Shown here in pieces: positions 40,127-48,802 of a stretch of DNA of 64,000 nt. A program made the translations under genes and the position numbers. Below the pieces are notes generated by a model. It ran no database searches and was not told the DNA's origin. It worked only from the letters and a program-made list of their open reading frames with translations. This DNA comes from an uncultured Clostridia bacterium. GTDB lineage: Bacteria; Bacillota; Clostridia; Christensenellales; Aristaeellaceae. The stretch lies in the NCBI GenBank assembly GCA_934630705.1, contig CAKTWP010000011.1, positions 9,116 to 73,115 on the forward strand. The letters run 5' to 3'. Positions within the stretch are counted from its first letter, which is position 1. Each line of letters begins with the position of its first letter.

Positions 40127-42323
40127 TATGGCAAAGCTGGAAGTAAAAAACCTGACGATTTCATTCCGCACCAATAATGGCGCCGTCCGCGCCGTGCGCG
40201 ATATTTCCTTCGATCTGCATGAGGGCGAGACGCTGGCCATCGCCGGCGAATCCGGCTCCGGCAAGTCCGTCACCACCCGTGCCGTTATGGGCATTCTGGC
40301 GGGCAACGCCATGGTGGACGCCGGCGAAATCATCTATGATGGCCGGGATCTGCTGAAGATTCCCGAAGAAGAATTCCATACCCTCCGCGGTCATAAGCTG
40401 GCCATGGTGTTTCAGGACCCGCTCAGCGCCCTGAACCCCATCATGCGCATTGGCAAGCAGCTGACCGAGGCCATGCTGCTCAACAACAAGGAACGCCGCC
40501 GGGATGGCAAAACCCAGTTTAACAAAATGCTCCGTCAGCTGGAAGAGCAGATGGTGGAAGCCTGCAAAGCGGATGGGGAAAGCGGCGATGTGAAGGCCCG
40601 CATTCATGAAAGCGTGCGGGCGTTCGACAGCTTCGTTTCTCTGGCGGTGAAGGAAGAATATTCCTATAAGGAAGCCACCGAGTCCATTGTGGAAGCCGCG
40701 GACTGCATCGATGAATGCCAGGATGCGCTGCTCAAGCGCAGCGAAAAGGACGTTCGGGACGCATGCGGCCGGCTGAACCGGGCAATGAAGCACATCTTTA
40801 ATCCCTATACCTTTGACGCAAACGACGGGGATATTGTCCGCTTCGCCCAGAGCCTGTCCACCTTCCATCAGCATTACACCAACCGCCAGCAGCCCGAAAT
40901 GGAAGCGCTGCTGGACGAAGTGAAGGCCAAGCTGGACACCGTGCTCAAGGGCCCCACCCCCAATTTCTTCTGCATCGGCTATTGTCTGCAGCATGGCTAC
41001 ACCCCCGATCCCAAGAGGCAGACCATTGCGGAAATCAACGCCCAGGCCCGTAAAACCCTGGACGACGGGTTCATGCTGGCCTTCCTCAAGGACGTGGAAA
41101 AGGCCCTGCGGTATTCCGAAAACCAGTCCGTACGGATGAAGGAGGAGGCCGTGGCTGCGCTGAAAAAGGCGCTGCCCGTGTTCCGCCAGAATCCGCTGGA
41201 CGAGGGCAAATGCAAGGAAGCCATGCGCGCCTCCGCCGCGGCGGTGGAAGCGTCCATTGATAAGCTGCTTCTGGATAAGGACAATATGGCCTATGTGTAT
41301 CGCAGCGGCGTGGCCTCCTATATCAACCGCTATTTCCGCTCCCTGACCTATAACCCCAAGGAGGAAAAGCGATTTACCCGGGAAACGGCCAGGTTTGAAA
41401 AGGACACAGCCAAGGGCAAGAATGTGGCTGCCGTGGTGCCCATGAACCTGATCGATACCCAGGCGGCGCAGGATAACCTGAGCGGCATGGTGGAAAAGCT
41501 GATCGCTCATTTCGAGGAGCAGATGGCCGATCAGAGCAATACGGATTATGAAGCCCGCGGCGTGGAAATGGTGGATTACCTCAAGGCCCGGGCGGAGGAT
41601 TACGCCTTCCGCCTCACCAAGGGCATGGCCCGCCATCGCGCCATTGAGCTGATGAAGGAAGTGGGTATTCCCGAGCCCCACAAGCGCTATCGTCAGTATC
41701 CCTTCGAATTTTCCGGCGGCATGCGGCAGCGCATCGTGATCGCCATCGCCCTGTCGGCCAACCCGGATATCCTCATCTGCGACGAGCCCACCACCGCGCT
41801 GGACGTGACCATTCAGGCCCAGATTCTGGAGCTGATCAACCGGCTTAAGGCGGAGCGGCGGCTGTCGGTCATCTTCATCACCCATGACCTGGGCGTGGTG
41901 GCCAATATGGCCGACCGGATCGCCATCATGTATGCCGGCAAGATTGTGGAATACGGCACGGCGGACGATGTGTTCTATGATCCCCGGCATCCCTACACCT
42001 GGGCCCTCCTTTCCTCCATGCCCGATCTGGAGACCAAGGAAAAGCTGGAAGCCATTCCCGGCACCCCGCCGGACATGATCGTGCCCCCCAAGGGCGACGC
42101 TTTTGCCCCACGGAATAAATACGCCATGCAGATCGACTTCGAGGAGCAGCCGCCCATGTTCCGCATCAGCGAAACCCATTCGGCGGCTACCTGGCTGCTG
42201 CATCCCGACGCCCCGAAGGTGGAGCCGCCGGCCATTGTGACCGACCGTATCCGCCGCATGCAGAAGGAGCAGGCAGAGCACGAGGCCCAGGAACGCATGA
42301 TGAAAGGAGGCGCTGAAGCATGA
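40119..42323 (+). CDS. oppD: Peptide ABC transporter ATPase OppD-like with large helical insertion
   Basis: 734 aa against about 330. Walker A GESGSGKS near 43-50 and Q loop MVFQDPLSALNP near 96-107, then about 365 extra residues (charged, helical, about 130-500), then signature FSGGMRQR near 528, Walker B LICDEPTTALD near 550 and the oligopeptide C-terminal tail. The insertion falls in the helical subdomain region, on the cytoplasmic side. All catalytic motifs are present. Overlaps both neighbours. Confidence 0.9.
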   Translation: MIDMAKLEVKNLTISFRTNNGAVRAVRDISFDLHEGETLAIAGESGSGKSVTTRAVMGILAGNAMVDAGEIIYDGRDLLKIPEEEFHTLRGHKLAMVFQDPLSALNPIMRIGKQLTEAMLLNNKERRRDGKTQFNKMLRQLEEQMVEACKADGESGDVKARIHESVRAFDSFVSLAVKEEYSYKEATESIVEAADCIDECQDALLKRSEKDVRDACGRLNRAMKHIFNPYTFDANDGDIVRFAQSLSTFHQHYTNRQQPEMEALLDEVKAKLDTVLKGPTPNFFCIGYCLQHGYTPDPKRQTIAEINAQARKTLDDGFMLAFLKDVEKALRYSENQSVRMKEEAVAALKKALPVFRQNPLDEGKCKEAMRASAAAVEASIDKLLLDKDNMAYVYRSGVASYINRYFRSLTYNPKEEKRFTRETARFEKDTAKGKNVAAVVPMNLIDTQAAQDNLSGMVEKLIAHFEEQMADQSNTDYEARGVEMVDYLKARAEDYAFRLTKGMARHRAIELMKEVGIPEPHKRYRQYPFEFSGGMRQRIVIAIALSANPDILICDEPTTALDVTIQAQILELINRLKAERRLSVIFITHDLGVVANMADRIAIMYAGKIVEYGTADDVFYDPRHPYTWALLSSMPDLETKEKLEAIPGTPPDMIVPPKGDAFAPRNKYAMQIDFEEQPPMFRISETHSAATWLLHPDAPKVEPPAIVTDRIRRMQKEQAEHEAQERMMKGGAEA

Positions 42324-44773
42324 AGCTTGCCAAGAAAATCGCCTCGGCGCTGCGGATCCTCGGCTGGGTGAGCATTGCCCTGGCCGTGGTGATGAGCATT
42401 TACGCAGCGGCCAATGACGGCAGCTGCTGGAATTCCCTCAGCGCCACGCTCCGCGCCAATGAAGTGAACACCAATGTGTTCACCCGTATCCGGTTTGACC
42501 ATCAGTTTTTTAGCGCCCTCTCCGATGCGGCAGACAGCAAGAATCTGCAGTCCGGCCTGCGGGAGCAGCGCGCCCGGGCGTTTTATGATGAATGGGCGGA
42601 GCAGCTGGCCAAGGCCCAGGACGATCGCATCGCCGCCAATACCGATGCGTTCTTCGCCGCCTTTGACGAGAGCTTTGACGCGGGCGCCTATCTCGAATTT
42701 TACGCCCAGCAGGAAAACAGCGAGGACACCCGCCTGCTCAAGGATGCCTTTGAGTATCTGGATGGGCTGGCCAAGCCCGCCAAGAGCGGCAAAAAGATAA
42801 AGCTTCAGGCGGCGTCCTGCGAAAAGGACGCGGCGGCCTATTATGAAGCCTTCGCTCAGGAGAAGGGCGAAGCAGCGGGCACGTATCTGGAATTTGTGGA
42901 AACCGTGGTTTCCATGGTGAAGGAGGATATTGCCGCGGGAGCCAGCGTGACGGACGCGAGAAAGTACATTCAGGCGCTGGACGCGGATCGGTACGTCGTG
43001 GCCCTGGCCGCCGTGCAGGCGCAGGAGCGCACTGCCACCGAGGATTTGATGGATGAATTTGCCGCGCTGGCGCAGCAGCGGGCCAACGGGGAAGATGCGG
43101 ATTTCCGCGGGTTCTTCCAGGCCAAGTACGACGCGCTGGTGGCCCGCTATCCCAACGAGGACGTGGCGCGGATGGACGTGTTCACGGAAACCTTCTATCG
43201 CCTCCTTAACGACAGCGGCTTCGACGGCTCCGTCAACACCCTGATGAAGGCCGTGCGCACGGCCAAAACCGAGGCGGACGCTTCCGGCTATGGCGTGGCT
43301 TTGGCCAAGCTGGCCCAGGATACCGTCAAGAAATCCGACGACAGCAACGCCATCGGCGCCGTCACCCTGCTCTGGGCGCTGGCAGCCAATGTGCCGGTGC
43401 TGTGGATCGTCGGCATTGTGCTGATCGCGCTGGCCAAGGTGCTGGATAAGGTGGTCAACCGCATCACCCTGAACCGGCTGGAGCATGCGGGCATCGAAGA
43501 GGATCCCGATGTGCTGCTGCGGGTCAATCACCTCAAGCAGTATTTCCGCAGTGGCGAGTACATCAACAAGGCCGTGGATGATGTGAGCTTCTACATCAAG
43601 CGGGGTGAGGTGTTTGGTCTGGTGGGCGAATCCGGCTGCGGCAAAACCACCACCGGCCGTACCATCATCAACCTGTATGACCCCACCGAGGGCGACGTTT
43701 ACTTCCAGGGCCTGCGCATCTCCTCCACCCAGAACGGCCTGCCCGTGCTGATTCAGAGCCTGCACAATGAATATGAAGAAACCAAACGGGCCATGAAGGA
43801 GGATCTGCGGGAGAAGCTGGCCAATGAGCCCCAGCGCAAGGCCGAACTGACGAAGGAAACCAATGAAAAGCTCAAGGCCATGCGCAAGGCCATGAAGCAG
43901 AAGATTCGCCAGGCCCGCACCAACGCGCTGGAATCCTCTGTGGAAAAGAGCAAGTGCGTGGAAAAGTATCGGGAAAAGCGCAAGGCCGAGCTCACTGCCC
44001 AGTATAACGAGGATATGAAAACGCTCTCCGGCGAGGCCGCCCAGGAGCGCAAGGAACGTTATGAGCTGGACATGAAGGTTGCCGCCAAGGACAACATCAT
44101 GACCAAGATGCAGATGATCTTCCAGGATCCCATCGCGTCCATCAATCCCCGTATGACCGTGCGGGAAATCATTGCTGAGGGCCTGAAAATCCGCGGCATC
44201 AAGGACGAAAAGTATATCGACGAAAAGGTATACGAAGTGCTGGATCTGGTGGGTCTGGTGCGGGAGCATGCGGACCGCTATCCTCATGAATTCTCCGGCG
44301 GCCAGCGTCAGCGTATCGGCATCGCCCGGGCCATCGTGCTTCAGCCCGATCTGATCATCGCCGACGAACCCATCTCCGCGCTGGATGTGTCCATTCAGGC
44401 GCAGGTGATTAACCTGCTCAACGATCTGCGCAATAAGATGGGCCTGACCATCATGTTCATTGCCCATAACCTGTCCGTGGTGAAGTATTTCTCCGATCGG
44501 ATCGGCGTGATGTATTACGGCAAGCTGGTGGAGCTGGCCACGTCGGATGAGCTGTTTGAGCATCCGCTGCACCCCTACACCAAGTCCCTGCTTTCCGCCA
44601 TTCCGTATCCGGATCCGCACCATGAAAAGCATCGCAAGCGCATTGAGTATAACCCGCGCAAGGTGCATGATTATCGGGTGGATAAGCCGACGCTGCGGGA
44701 AATCAGGCCGGGCCACTTCGTGCAGTGCAACGATGCGGAGTTTGAGGCCTATAAGAAGGAACTGGGCATCTGA
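42320..44773 (+). CDS. oppF: Peptide ABC transporter ATPase OppF-like fused to a membrane/outer domain
   Basis: 817 aa against about 320. Residues 8-30 form a membrane helix (ILGWVSIALAVVMSIYAA), 31-345 a charged helical domain that should face outward, about 350-375 a second helix (LLWALAANVPVLWIVGIVLI), and only then the ATPase: Walker A GESGCGKT near 435, a ~110-residue coiled insertion, Q loop IFQDPIASINP near 598, signature FSGGQRQR near 656, Walker B IIADEPISALD. A nucleotide-binding subunit with its own membrane anchor is odd for an Opp importer. Confidence 0.9.
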   Translation: MKLAKKIASALRILGWVSIALAVVMSIYAAANDGSCWNSLSATLRANEVNTNVFTRIRFDHQFFSALSDAADSKNLQSGLREQRARAFYDEWAEQLAKAQDDRIAANTDAFFAAFDESFDAGAYLEFYAQQENSEDTRLLKDAFEYLDGLAKPAKSGKKIKLQAASCEKDAAAYYEAFAQEKGEAAGTYLEFVETVVSMVKEDIAAGASVTDARKYIQALDADRYVVALAAVQAQERTATEDLMDEFAALAQQRANGEDADFRGFFQAKYDALVARYPNEDVARMDVFTETFYRLLNDSGFDGSVNTLMKAVRTAKTEADASGYGVALAKLAQDTVKKSDDSNAIGAVTLLWALAANVPVLWIVGIVLIALAKVLDKVVNRITLNRLEHAGIEEDPDVLLRVNHLKQYFRSGEYINKAVDDVSFYIKRGEVFGLVGESGCGKTTTGRTIINLYDPTEGDVYFQGLRISSTQNGLPVLIQSLHNEYEETKRAMKEDLREKLANEPQRKAELTKETNEKLKAMRKAMKQKIRQARTNALESSVEKSKCVEKYREKRKAELTAQYNEDMKTLSGEAAQERKERYELDMKVAAKDNIMTKMQMIFQDPIASINPRMTVREIIAEGLKIRGIKDEKYIDEKVYEVLDLVGLVREHADRYPHEFSGGQRQRIGIARAIVLQPDLIIADEPISALDVSIQAQVINLLNDLRNKMGLTIMFIAHNLSVVKYFSDRIGVMYYGKLVELATSDELFEHPLHPYTKSLLSAIPYPDPHHEKHRKRIEYNPRKVHDYRVDKPTLREIRPGHFVQCNDAEFEAYKKELGI

Positions 44774-44787
44774 TTTTCAAAATGTCT

Positions 44788-44824
44788 GGAGGGGGCTTCT
44801 TTCCTGCGGGAAAGGGCCCCCTGT
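44788..44824 (+). terminator. Terminator of the Opp operon
   Basis: GGAGGGGGCTTCTTTCC-TGC-GGGAAAGGGCCCCC followed by TGTCTTTTCC. Confidence 0.7.
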
Positions 44825-44958
44825 CTTTTCCGGGAACGGATGAGGGGAACAGATAACAGATGGTGGCAGCCGGGCTGAAGCGCGGGAAAGCCCTGCGCCC
44901 GGCGTTTGCCGGCGGCAAGACCGCCCTTCATCCGATGCCCAATGCAAAGGAGCAAATC

Positions 44959-45420
44959 ATGGCAGCAAAGAAAATCGTGAAAAGAACGGCGAAAAAGAAT
45001 AAGCCCCGGGTGCGCCTGGGCACGCCGAAGCAATATCTCTGGACACTGGGCGTGGGCCTGGCGGTAAGCCTGAGCATCGCACTGCTGCAGGGCTTCACCT
45101 TGGGCAATCCCGCCTATCAGAACGCCCAATACCTCAGCGACGGCTGCTTTGTGACGAGCATGCTGCTGCTGGGCGCGGGGGCCCTGACCTGGATTGGCGG
45201 CAGCGGTTTTTTCGATATTTTCGGCTATGGCGTTCGCAGTCTGCCCACGCTGTTTACCCCCTTTAAGGGACCGAAACGGTATGCCACATATTACGATTAC
45301 AAAGAAGCCAAGGCCCAGCGCCGCAGCGGCCCGCAATATTTCCTGCTGATTAGCGGCGCGGTGTTTCTGCTGGCGGCGGCGGTATGCCTGGGCATGTATT
45401 ACAATCTGCCCACGGTGTGA
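44959..45420 (+). CDS. DUF3899 membrane protein
   Basis: 153 aa from ATG 44959 (AAAGGAG 6 nt upstream). Lysine-rich start, then three membrane helices: WTLGVGLAVSLSIALLQG, FVTSMLLLGAGALTWIG and FLLISGAVFLLAAAVCLG; between them the family-type GFFDIFGYGVRS. Function unknown. Followed by its own terminator. Confidence 0.8.
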   Translation: MAAKKIVKRTAKKNKPRVRLGTPKQYLWTLGVGLAVSLSIALLQGFTLGNPAYQNAQYLSDGCFVTSMLLLGAGALTWIGGSGFFDIFGYGVRSLPTLFTPFKGPKRYATYYDYKEAKAQRRSGPQYFLLISGAVFLLAAAVCLGMYYNLPTV

Positions 45421-45479
45421 AGCCGCTTTGTAAAATAAAAATCGGAAAGCTGAAAGCGCCGGTAAGAAGCAAGAAAATG

Positions 45480-45508
45480 AAAAAAGACACGGAAATCCCG
45501 TGCCTTTT
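45480..45508 (+). terminator. Terminator, usable in both directions
   Basis: AAAAAGACACGG-GAAAT-CCCGTGCCTTTTT style hairpin; lies between the convergent DUF3899 and ATPase genes. Confidence 0.75.
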
Positions 45509-45555
45509 TGATTGCGTTCCGTCGCTCAATCCTGCATCTTTTCTAAAGACGGCGA

Positions 45556-46584
45556 TTATTCCGGCAGCGTCTCCATAAATTCCTGACGAATGGCATCCAA
45601 CCGGCCGTAATCCATGGCGTCGATGTAATATCTCTCCAGCGCGTCATGGCGGGCCTTGGCCTCGCCCAGCGCGTCGATGGCCTGGTTCAGGCACAGGTCG
45701 TATACCGCCCGGTCAAAGGCCAGCCGCGGCCCCGCATGGCGCAGCAGCGTCCCGTCCAGCCGCGGGGTGAGCACGGGCGCGTCCAGCATCACCGCGCTGG
45801 TCAGCGTCACATCGCCAACGGTCACATGGGCCAGCATCGCCGCGTCCAGCGGATCATGATATGCCGCCCGCCGCATGCCCAGCCGCTCCGCCTGGGCCCA
45901 GACGGGGGCCAGCAGGCTGCCGGCGTCAAATCCCCAGGGCGCGTCAATGCAATACACCGTGCCCGTGAGCACCGAATCCAGCTGCTGAATCACGCCCTGA
46001 TAGGTGATGGCCTGGGCATAGGCATGCCGGGCCTGGCCTTCAGGCGCGGCGGGAAGGAGACTGAGCAGCTCGCCCTCCAGCGCCCGGCGGGCCTTTGGCG
46101 AAAACGCCGCCTGATGCACTGCGACCGCGTCCGCCCACATGACCTGCGCGGCGGAAAGATAGCGATAAGCCCGGGCATAATCCCCGGCAATTTCTCGGCC
46201 CAGCTGGGCGATGGGCTCGCGATAGGCAGAAAGCTGCCGTTCATCCAGGCATACGCCCAGGTTCAGAATCCCGTCTGCTGCGCCCGGCAGGATAGGATCG
46301 ATAATGTGGGGGGAGGTGCCGTCCAGCATCAGAAAGGCCGCCTCGGGCACGGAAACTGCGTCCAGGCTGTCTGGATCGCCGGAGCAATGGTAGTACCAGA
46401 CGGCCTTGCCCGCCTTTTCATAGCGCTGCCCCACCTGCCGCATCAGCGTGCTTTTGCCCACCCCCGGGCCGCCCTTAAGAATTACCGTGCGGCCCACGCC
46501 CTGGCGCAGATTGTCAAAAAAGCCCACGAATCCGGCGGCGGTGTTGCTGCCGGGAAAGAGATGCCGTGTCTGCTGCAATGCCAT
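45556..46584 (-). CDS. P-loop ATPase of unknown function (PRK06851-like)
   Basis: 342 aa from ATG 46584 (GAAGGGGG 7 nt upstream). Starts ALQQTRHLFPGSNTAAGF; Walker A KGGPGVGKSTLMRQVG near residue 40; YYHCSGDPDSLDAV and FLMLDGTSPHIIDP follow, a set I know from a conserved Firmicute ATPase with no proven role. No helicase or kinase partner motif. Alone between terminators. Confidence 0.75.
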   Translation of the reverse strand: MALQQTRHLFPGSNTAAGFVGFFDNLRQGVGRTVILKGGPGVGKSTLMRQVGQRYEKAGKAVWYYHCSGDPDSLDAVSVPEAAFLMLDGTSPHIIDPILPGAADGILNLGVCLDERQLSAYREPIAQLGREIAGDYARAYRYLSAAQVMWADAVAVHQAAFSPKARRALEGELLSLLPAAPEGQARHAYAQAITYQGVIQQLDSVLTGTVYCIDAPWGFDAGSLLAPVWAQAERLGMRRAAYHDPLDAAMLAHVTVGDVTLTSAVMLDAPVLTPRLDGTLLRHAGPRLAFDRAVYDLCLNQAIDALGEAKARHDALERYYIDAMDYGRLDAIRQEFMETLPE

Positions 46585-46886
46585 CAAAAATCCCCCTTCA
46601 CTGACTGGTTGCGTCATGCCAGCCTATGAAGGGAGACACCAAATTATGCCGAAGAAAATGGGATTGGGGGAGGAAGTAAAGCCATCCCGGAAAGCCTCAG
46701 AAATCTTATCCGTGCTTTAGTCTATCCGCAGTGCCATGTTTCTATCCGGCCGGGGTGCAGTGTGGATGGGAGCAGGCACAGGCATTGTCCCGTGCAGCTT
46801 TCCTGAAGGGGGAGCAGGAGGCGCTGTTCTTTGACTGCAAAGAACGGTTCCCCTGCAAATATCATCGCTTCCCGCATTCTGCTTTT
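46585..46886. other. Intergenic stretch without a gene
   Basis: About 300 bases. I see no credible coding frame. It holds a hairpin GTTCTTTG-ACTG-CAAAGAAC (46827-46846) with the same TTCTTTG..CAAAGAA core as the hairpin at 59813, and GC-rich tails. Confidence 0.5.
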
Positions 46887-47330
46887 TTATTCCGCGTCCT
46901 TGTGCATTTGCAGATAGGGCAGATCGCTAAAGCCCATGCGGGCGTAAAGGGCGCGGGCGCGTTCGTTTTCGGGCTCTACTTCCAGCCGCATCCGGGCCAT
47001 CTTGTCCCCATATGCCTCCTGCAGCCAGGCAAAATAATGACTGCCCAGCCCCTGGCCCTGAAACTCCGGCCGGATGTACAGCTCTTCCAACCATAGCACC
47101 AGCCCGCCGGCTTCGTTGGTATAGGTGAAGGCCAGCAGCGCGTATCCTGCCAGCTTCCCATTTTTTCGGATCAGATGGGCCGCGGCAAAGGGACTGCCGC
47201 TTAGGATCTCATCGCAGGTGCGCTCAAAATGCGCATCAGGCACCGGCGAAAGCACGGCGGGGGTGTGATAAAACTCATGCATCAGGGTAATCAGTTCATC
47301 CCGGTTTTCCGGGCGCAGCTGTTCAATCAT
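46887..47330 (-). CDS. GNAT family acetyltransferase
   Basis: 147 aa from ATG 47330, which overlaps the previous stop (ATGA). GNAT fold with LEELYIRPEFQGQGLGSHYF (acetyl-CoA loop R-x-x-G-x-G/A) and ENERARALYARMGF. Transfers acetyl to an amine; target unknown. Last gene of the CotH/VTC cluster and translationally coupled to it. Confidence 0.85.
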   Translation of the reverse strand: MIEQLRPENRDELITLMHEFYHTPAVLSPVPDAHFERTCDEILSGSPFAAAHLIRKNGKLAGYALLAFTYTNEAGGLVLWLEELYIRPEFQGQGLGSHYFAWLQEAYGDKMARMRLEVEPENERARALYARMGFSDLPYLQMHKDAE

Positions 47331-48031
47331 TCTAATTCCTCGTATCTTCTGCAAAGGGTGTATTTGGAGATGGCGGTCTGCACCGCTTCGGGACAGGCGA
47401 AGGAGAGCAGGCTGGCAATGTAAGGAGGCAGCACCCGGTTGAATTTCACTTCCAGAATGATGTTTTCCTCTCCGTCGATCACCGGCACTGTGGCCACGGC
47501 GGGATTGAACAGATCGATGCTGTTCAGCCCGGAGCGCAGCTTCATATCAAAGGTGATGCGCACCTCCTCCGCCGGATGGAGATACGCCTCCCGCTCATAA
47601 TCCACGATCACCACGGGATGGAGCAGGTTCATGCGCATTTCCCGGTACACATCCCGGATCAGGCCGCTCTGGGTTTTTTCCAGGCCGTCCGGGTCGCCGG
47701 CGATAATCTGCTCGGCCATGTCCCGGCTGATCTTGGCGGAGCGCTTGGAAATCAGCGCGCCCACCTTGGTTTTGCATTCCATAAAGATTTCCTTATCGGA
47801 AAGGTTATAGATGCGCATGCGGTATTTGTCCCGGTCCTTCACGCCGTCGATTTTATCATAAAAGGCGGTGTTGAAGGCGGTGTCAAAATACAGGGAACGG
47901 ATGTGATAGGAGCCGCCGTTGCGCAGGGCGTTGGGGTCCAGGGTAAGGGCGCCGGCCAGGGTGCGGCGGAGCACCTCGTATTCATGCTGGGCAATGAAGA
48001 ATTTCAGCTCGTGGCGAAGGGGCAGGGCCAT
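47327..48031 (-). CDS. VTC domain polyphosphate polymerase-like protein
   Basis: 234 aa. CYTH/VTC tunnel residues: RHELKFFI (start), YHIRSLYFDT, KYRMRIYN, MECKTKVG, SKRSAKI, VDYEREAYL and IILEVKFNR near the end. VTC domains make polyphosphate from ATP, and alone can be soluble. Here it is adjacent (3 bases) to the DUF4956 membrane protein and a CotH protein, a combination found repeatedly in Firmicutes. Activity inferred. Confidence 0.85.
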   Translation of the reverse strand: MALPLRHELKFFIAQHEYEVLRRTLAGALTLDPNALRNGGSYHIRSLYFDTAFNTAFYDKIDGVKDRDKYRMRIYNLSDKEIFMECKTKVGALISKRSAKISRDMAEQIIAGDPDGLEKTQSGLIRDVYREMRMNLLHPVVIVDYEREAYLHPAEEVRITFDMKLRSGLNSIDLFNPAVATVPVIDGEENIILEVKFNRVLPPYIASLLSFACPEAVQTAISKYTLCRRYEELE

Positions 48032-48034
48032 GGA

Positions 48035-48748
48035 TCACGCCCCCGCTTCAGTCTGGCAGGCTACCAGGGTGGCGTCATGCACGCCGTTAATATCCAGCAT
48101 CTGGCTGACGATATTGGCCCGGTGATCCAGCCGGATCTCCACCGTCATTTCCGCGCCGGCGCGGGTGACGGTCTTGGAGCGCATGCGATAAAAGCGCACG
48201 GTGCGCCGCAGCTCGTTTTCAATGTCCGCCTGGGCGTATTCATCATAATGCAGCACCAGCAGATAGCCGTTGGGGCTGCGCAGCCGCAGATAGGAAATGG
48301 CCAGCATGATCACGGAAATGCCCAGCACCGCCACGATGGCGATCACATACGCATTGGCGCCCAGCAGGATGCCCATGGTCAGCGCCCAGAACATATAGGC
48401 CGTGTCCAGCGGATCCTTCACGGCGGTGCGGAAGCGGACGATGGACAGCGCGCCCACCATGCCCATGGACAGCGCGATGTTGCTGCCGATACACATCACC
48501 ACCGGCGTGGTTACCAGGCACAGGAGAATCAGCGTGAGGGCGAAGGAGGGGCTGTAAAGCACGCCGCGATAGGTTTTCTTATACACGGCGGCAATGATCG
48601 CCCCGGCCAGCAGCGCCGCCAGCAGGGCGATGGCCACGTTCAGGGGGGTGAAGCTGCTCAGCTGGTTGGCGAACCATTCCGAGAAGGAGGCGCCGTGGGC
48701 CACGTCGTTGAAGGTGATGTTTCCGGTGAGAAGCGAGACTGCGTTCAT
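48035..48748 (-). CDS. DUF4956 membrane protein
   Basis: 237 aa. N-terminal soluble stretch, then three or four helices (LNVAIALLAALLAGAIIAAV, FALTLILLCLVTTPVVMCI, YMFWALTMGILLGANAYVIA) with LSMGMVGALSIVRFRTAVKD between them, and a soluble C-terminus. This is the DUF4956 pattern. Could be the membrane platform for the polyphosphate polymerase next to it. Function unknown. Confidence 0.8.
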   Translation of the reverse strand: MNAVSLLTGNITFNDVAHGASFSEWFANQLSSFTPLNVAIALLAALLAGAIIAAVYKKTYRGVLYSPSFALTLILLCLVTTPVVMCIGSNIALSMGMVGALSIVRFRTAVKDPLDTAYMFWALTMGILLGANAYVIAIVAVLGISVIMLAISYLRLRSPNGYLLVLHYDEYAQADIENELRRTVRFYRMRSKTVTRAGAEMTVEIRLDHRANIVSQMLDINGVHDATLVACQTEAGA

Positions 48749-48802
48749 GATGATGTTTCCTCCCTTTTGTATGCTTGAAGCAATGCTGGATACACAATTT
48801 TT

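Noticed and set aside
34704..45336. Long open frames on the minus strand opposite the Opp operon (up to about 900 codons)
   Set aside because: They follow from high GC and codon bias of the plus-strand genes, lack ribosome sites and have low-complexity His/Gly-rich translations.
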